Shown here piece after piece: positions 6,443 through 8,481 of a DNA stretch of 8,481 bases; within the stretch, counting starts at the first letter, position 1; each line of letters begins with the position of its first letter. The notes under the pieces are model-generated. The model saw only the letters and a list, made by a program, of their open reading frames with translations, ran no database searches and was not told the origin of the DNA. Made by a program: the position numbers and the translations under genes. Where the stretch lies: contig JAISQU010000071.1 of NCBI GenBank assembly GCA_031274005.1, forward strand, positions 1-8,481, read 5' to 3'. The DNA is from Spirochaetales bacterium. Its GTDB lineage: Bacteria > Spirochaetota > Spirochaetia > DTKZ01.

Positions 6443-8326
6443 TTATGGGGTAACGGTAACAGTGCGGGTAGTCGTACCGAGGTTAACCAGTTCCGTACCG
6501 TCCGCCGCCGTTACAACAATTTTATACACGTAGGCGCTGCCCAGAGTTATGGTATCAGTAGTGAAAGTACCGCCAGGCGTCGACCCGTCAGAAGTAGCGG
6601 GAATTAAAATCGCATTGGAAGATCCGCCGACCTGTACATAATCCGCTGTTTTTTCGGAAGCAAGCCTGCTATAAAGTTTGACTGTTGTGGCGTTACCGTA
6701 GTAGTGGGTGAGAGTGGAACCGCCGACGGAAGAAGAAGCAGCAGGACTGAAAGTGAACCGATAAGTCGCATACGTTCCTGTCCTTGAAGTTTCCGTAGGA
6801 GTACCCATACCGATGTTGACAAACGCATTGAAAGGAGTCTCATTCACATCCAGATATTTAGGCTCGGATGTAACAGCGCCTTTGGTTGCCACAAGTCTGT
6901 ACCTGTAAGACTTTCTCGCTGCGACGCCTGTATCGGTTACCGTCTGCGACCCGGCTAAAGTTGTCGCGCTGATCGTGGCCACAGGCGTGAACGCTCCGAC
7001 GGATATAATGTCGCTGGTGTCCAGAGAACCGGCGGTGGGCCTGTAGGTAATTGCCGCCCGGCTCAGAACATAGGAAACGCCGGCCGCGGAAGTCCAGCCA
7101 AGCTGAATTTTGGGACTTCCGGTATATTCATCGATTACACCGGAACTAAAGTCAGGCGCGGACAGGGTGACGGAATTCACATTATCAGTGTACAAACTGA
7201 TGTCCGGAAGAGTTTTTACCCCGAGGGAGTTTATCCCGATGATAATATACGTATAGTCCTTCTCAGGGCTTACCTCAGTATCCAGAGCGAGCCATTGACC
7301 GCTTGTCGGATCTACTGTTTTCGCGGCAATATTAACCGCGTTCCAGTCTCCCGAGAAAGTGCCGCCGGTAATAAAATCCGCCCTGTAAACCGCGTAATCG
7401 CTTACCTTGGGATCGACATCCCAGGTCAATTGAATGACATTCCCGCCGGTACCTGTCAGGCTGTTTGAAACACGGCCGGCAGAAAAGTTGGGAGGATTCG
7501 GCCATTCAAAAATCTGCGGATCAAATCTGGCGGCGATCACAGCCTTATCACTGGGAAAGTAATAATAATTATTGGTTCCCCGTAATTGAGCGCTGACCGT
7601 GATTGAATTATACCCGCTTAACAGAGGGTATATAATCGCGCCCTTTGTCCCGTCGGGGGAAAGGTTAGATGTAAGTGCGGAAGATGAACTATCAGGCGCG
7701 GATGTTCTGCCGTAGTTATAGCTTACAGTATAGGTACGTCCCGGTACCGCGGGCCAGGTAACCAGAACATAATCGGTAGGACCGGCGGGGGGAAAGCCAA
7801 CAAACTGTTTCACATCTATACCCGTGGGCGTATCTATCTTGGTACCTAAAGCCGCAACTATTGCTTTTACCGTAATTTTTGCGGAACTCTTTCTCCAGAC
7901 CGGATCGCCGGCGACGGCGCCGTTATTAAAGGCAACCACAGTGTAGGTATAGGTACGGCCATTTTGCAGAACATTGCCGTCGACAGTAACGATATCGTCA
8001 AAATAGAGATATCCGGTAGTACTCAGGTGGGTTACTATTCCCACTCTTGCGCCGTAATCCAGCGCATTTTCCTGCTGAGCTGTTGGAGCGTTCGATTCGT
8101 ATACAGCGGTGCGGTAAATCTGATAACCCAGCGCGTTAGGCGAAACATTCCAGCTTATCCTGTTTACTCCCGAATAAGCTACAGCGGTAAGACCCGTCGG
8201 CGCTTCTACCGTAGGAAGATCGGTTATTGTTTCCATTTCCGAACTGATAAGCCCGTCGCACCCGGCCAGGCTTAATACCAGTATCAGTGCCGTTACAAAG
8301 ATACTGCCGGTCAAAGTTTTTCGCAT
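6443..8326 (-). CDS. Secreted lipoprotein with about five fibronectin type III-like domains
   Basis: Start chosen at the ATG whose first base is 8326: GGAGG lies 7 nt upstream, whereas the ATG at 8332 leaves only 1 nt. This gives 627 residues. N-terminus MRKTL, a hydrophobic segment, and lipobox SLAGC with C23 as the lipidation site, so the mature protein is probably membrane-anchored outside the cytoplasmic membrane. The rest reads as successive beta-sandwich units with the FN3 pattern of a strand-B tryptophan and a Tyr-rich later strand: about 41-155 (ISWN, W59; YQIYRT), 163-268 (VTWPAVPG, W191), 276-388 (LTWDVDP, W302; YAVYRAD), 390-496 (LGWTSAAG, W411; YVLSRA; YRYRLVA) and 497-627, where F replaces W in YRFTFSP. 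No enzyme motif or cysteine other than C23 is seen. Role unknown: adhesion, glycan binding or envelope scaffolding are possible. It converges on the activase gene and is probably monocistronic. Confidence 0.85.
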   Translation of the reverse strand: MRKTLTGSIFVTALILVLSLAGCDGLISSEMETITDLPTVEAPTGLTAVAYSGVNRISWNVSPNALGYQIYRTAVYESNAPTAQQENALDYGARVGIVTHLSTTGYLYFDDIVTVDGNVLQNGRTYTYTVVAFNNGAVAGDPVWRKSSAKITVKAIVAALGTKIDTPTGIDVKQFVGFPPAGPTDYVLVTWPAVPGRTYTVSYNYGRTSAPDSSSSALTSNLSPDGTKGAIIYPLLSGYNSITVSAQLRGTNNYYYFPSDKAVIAARFDPQIFEWPNPPNFSAGRVSNSLTGTGGNVIQLTWDVDPKVSDYAVYRADFITGGTFSGDWNAVNIAAKTVDPTSGQWLALDTEVSPEKDYTYIIIGINSLGVKTLPDISLYTDNVNSVTLSAPDFSSGVIDEYTGSPKIQLGWTSAAGVSYVLSRAAITYRPTAGSLDTSDIISVGAFTPVATISATTLAGSQTVTDTGVAARKSYRYRLVATKGAVTSEPKYLDVNETPFNAFVNIGMGTPTETSRTGTYATYRFTFSPAASSSVGGSTLTHYYGNATTVKLYSRLASEKTADYVQVGGSSNAILIPATSDGSTPGGTFTTDTITLGSAYVYKIVVTAADGTELVNLGTTTRTVTVTP

Positions 8327-8333
8327 ATACATG

Positions 8334-8338
8334 CCTCC
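8334..8338 (-). promoter_or_regulatory. Ribosome binding site that decides the lipoprotein start
   Basis: GGAGG on the minus strand is 7 nt from the ATG at 8326-8324 but 1 nt from the ATG at 8332-8330. Normal spacing selects the former, removing two residues (MY) from the longest frame. Confidence 0.7.
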
Positions 8339-8355
8339 ATAAAAAATAAAAAATG

Positions 8356-8385
8356 TTTATATATGAGCTGGTTCCAAAATGAAAA
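8356..8385 (-). promoter_or_regulatory. Candidate sigma-70 promoter of the lipoprotein gene
   Basis: On the minus strand, TTTTCA (8385-8380) precedes TATAAA (8361-8356, 5 of 6 matches) by 18 bases; the overlapping TATATA gives a 16-base spacer. The transcript would start near 8349 with a short AT-rich leader before GGAGG. The AT-rich block contrasts with its GC-rich flank. Motif match only. Confidence 0.45.
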
Positions 8386-8392
8386 CCCTAAT

Positions 8393-8481
8393 CATTCGCG
8401 CGCATTTTTGCTTCGCAAAAACCGGGCTTTCCGGGGGTTCCGCCGCTGGCGCGGCCGCTTCGCGCCCCTTCAATCCCATTG
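8393..8481. repeat. GC-rich palindromic stretch at the right edge
   Basis: No gene is seen here. TTTTTGC (8405-8411) pairs with GCAAAAA (8415-8421) around TTC, and GGCGCG (8448-8453) pairs with CGCGCC (8461-8466) around 7 nt. On the minus strand, CCGG-AAAGC-CCGG followed by TTTTT (8434-8417) could be a weak terminator for a gene entering from the right. The run ends at the window edge and its full extent is unknown. Confidence 0.5.

Noticed and set aside
8461..8481. CTTCAATCCCATTG as the edge of a CRISPR repeat
   Set aside because: The resemblance to ATTGAA-type repeat ends is superficial. No second copy or regular spacing is present in the window.

Overview
The window looks like chromosomal DNA from a GC-rich spirochaete, most likely a Treponema of the termite-gut type. 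This is an inference from three things: the gene mix (an anaerobe's radical-type CoA-enzyme activase, an HD-GYP signalling protein and a multi-domain fibronectin-III lipoprotein), the spirochaete-like lipobox, and intergenic spaces filled with GC-rich palindromes. No rRNA or marker gene is present to confirm it.

Layout. Positions 1-300 hold no convincing gene. They contain two imperfect tandem copies of a ~155-bp unit, each carrying two hairpins whose stems differ in sequence between copies. Next comes a + strand gene (about 338/350-1600) for a protein with two HD-GYP-type domains, a probable cyclic-di-GMP phosphodiesterase whose first domain is degenerate. A 319-nt spacer (1601-1919) follows. 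It holds a doubtful small ORF with a signal-peptide-like start and a dense run of inverted repeats that can pair in mutually exclusive ways. The main gene (1920-6350, +) encodes a 1476-residue single-chain protein of the 2-hydroxyacyl-CoA dehydratase activator family: two ASKHA ATPase halves with four cluster cysteines, then the DUF2229/COG3580-COG3581 part. A hairpin lies between it and the convergent gene. The last gene (6443-8326, -) encodes a ~627-residue secreted lipoprotein made of about five fibronectin-III-like beta-sandwich domains, with a clear Shine-Dalgarno and a plausible promoter. The right edge (about 8393-8481) is another GC-rich palindromic stretch.

The three large genes do not form an obvious pathway. 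The HD-GYP gene and the activase are co-directional but separated by the structured spacer; the lipoprotein is a separate convergent unit. The most unusual material is intergenic: the tandem repeats whose hairpin geometry is kept while the sequence changes, and the structured region ahead of the activase. The genes themselves belong to recognisable families, although the biochemical role of the large activase family is poorly defined.
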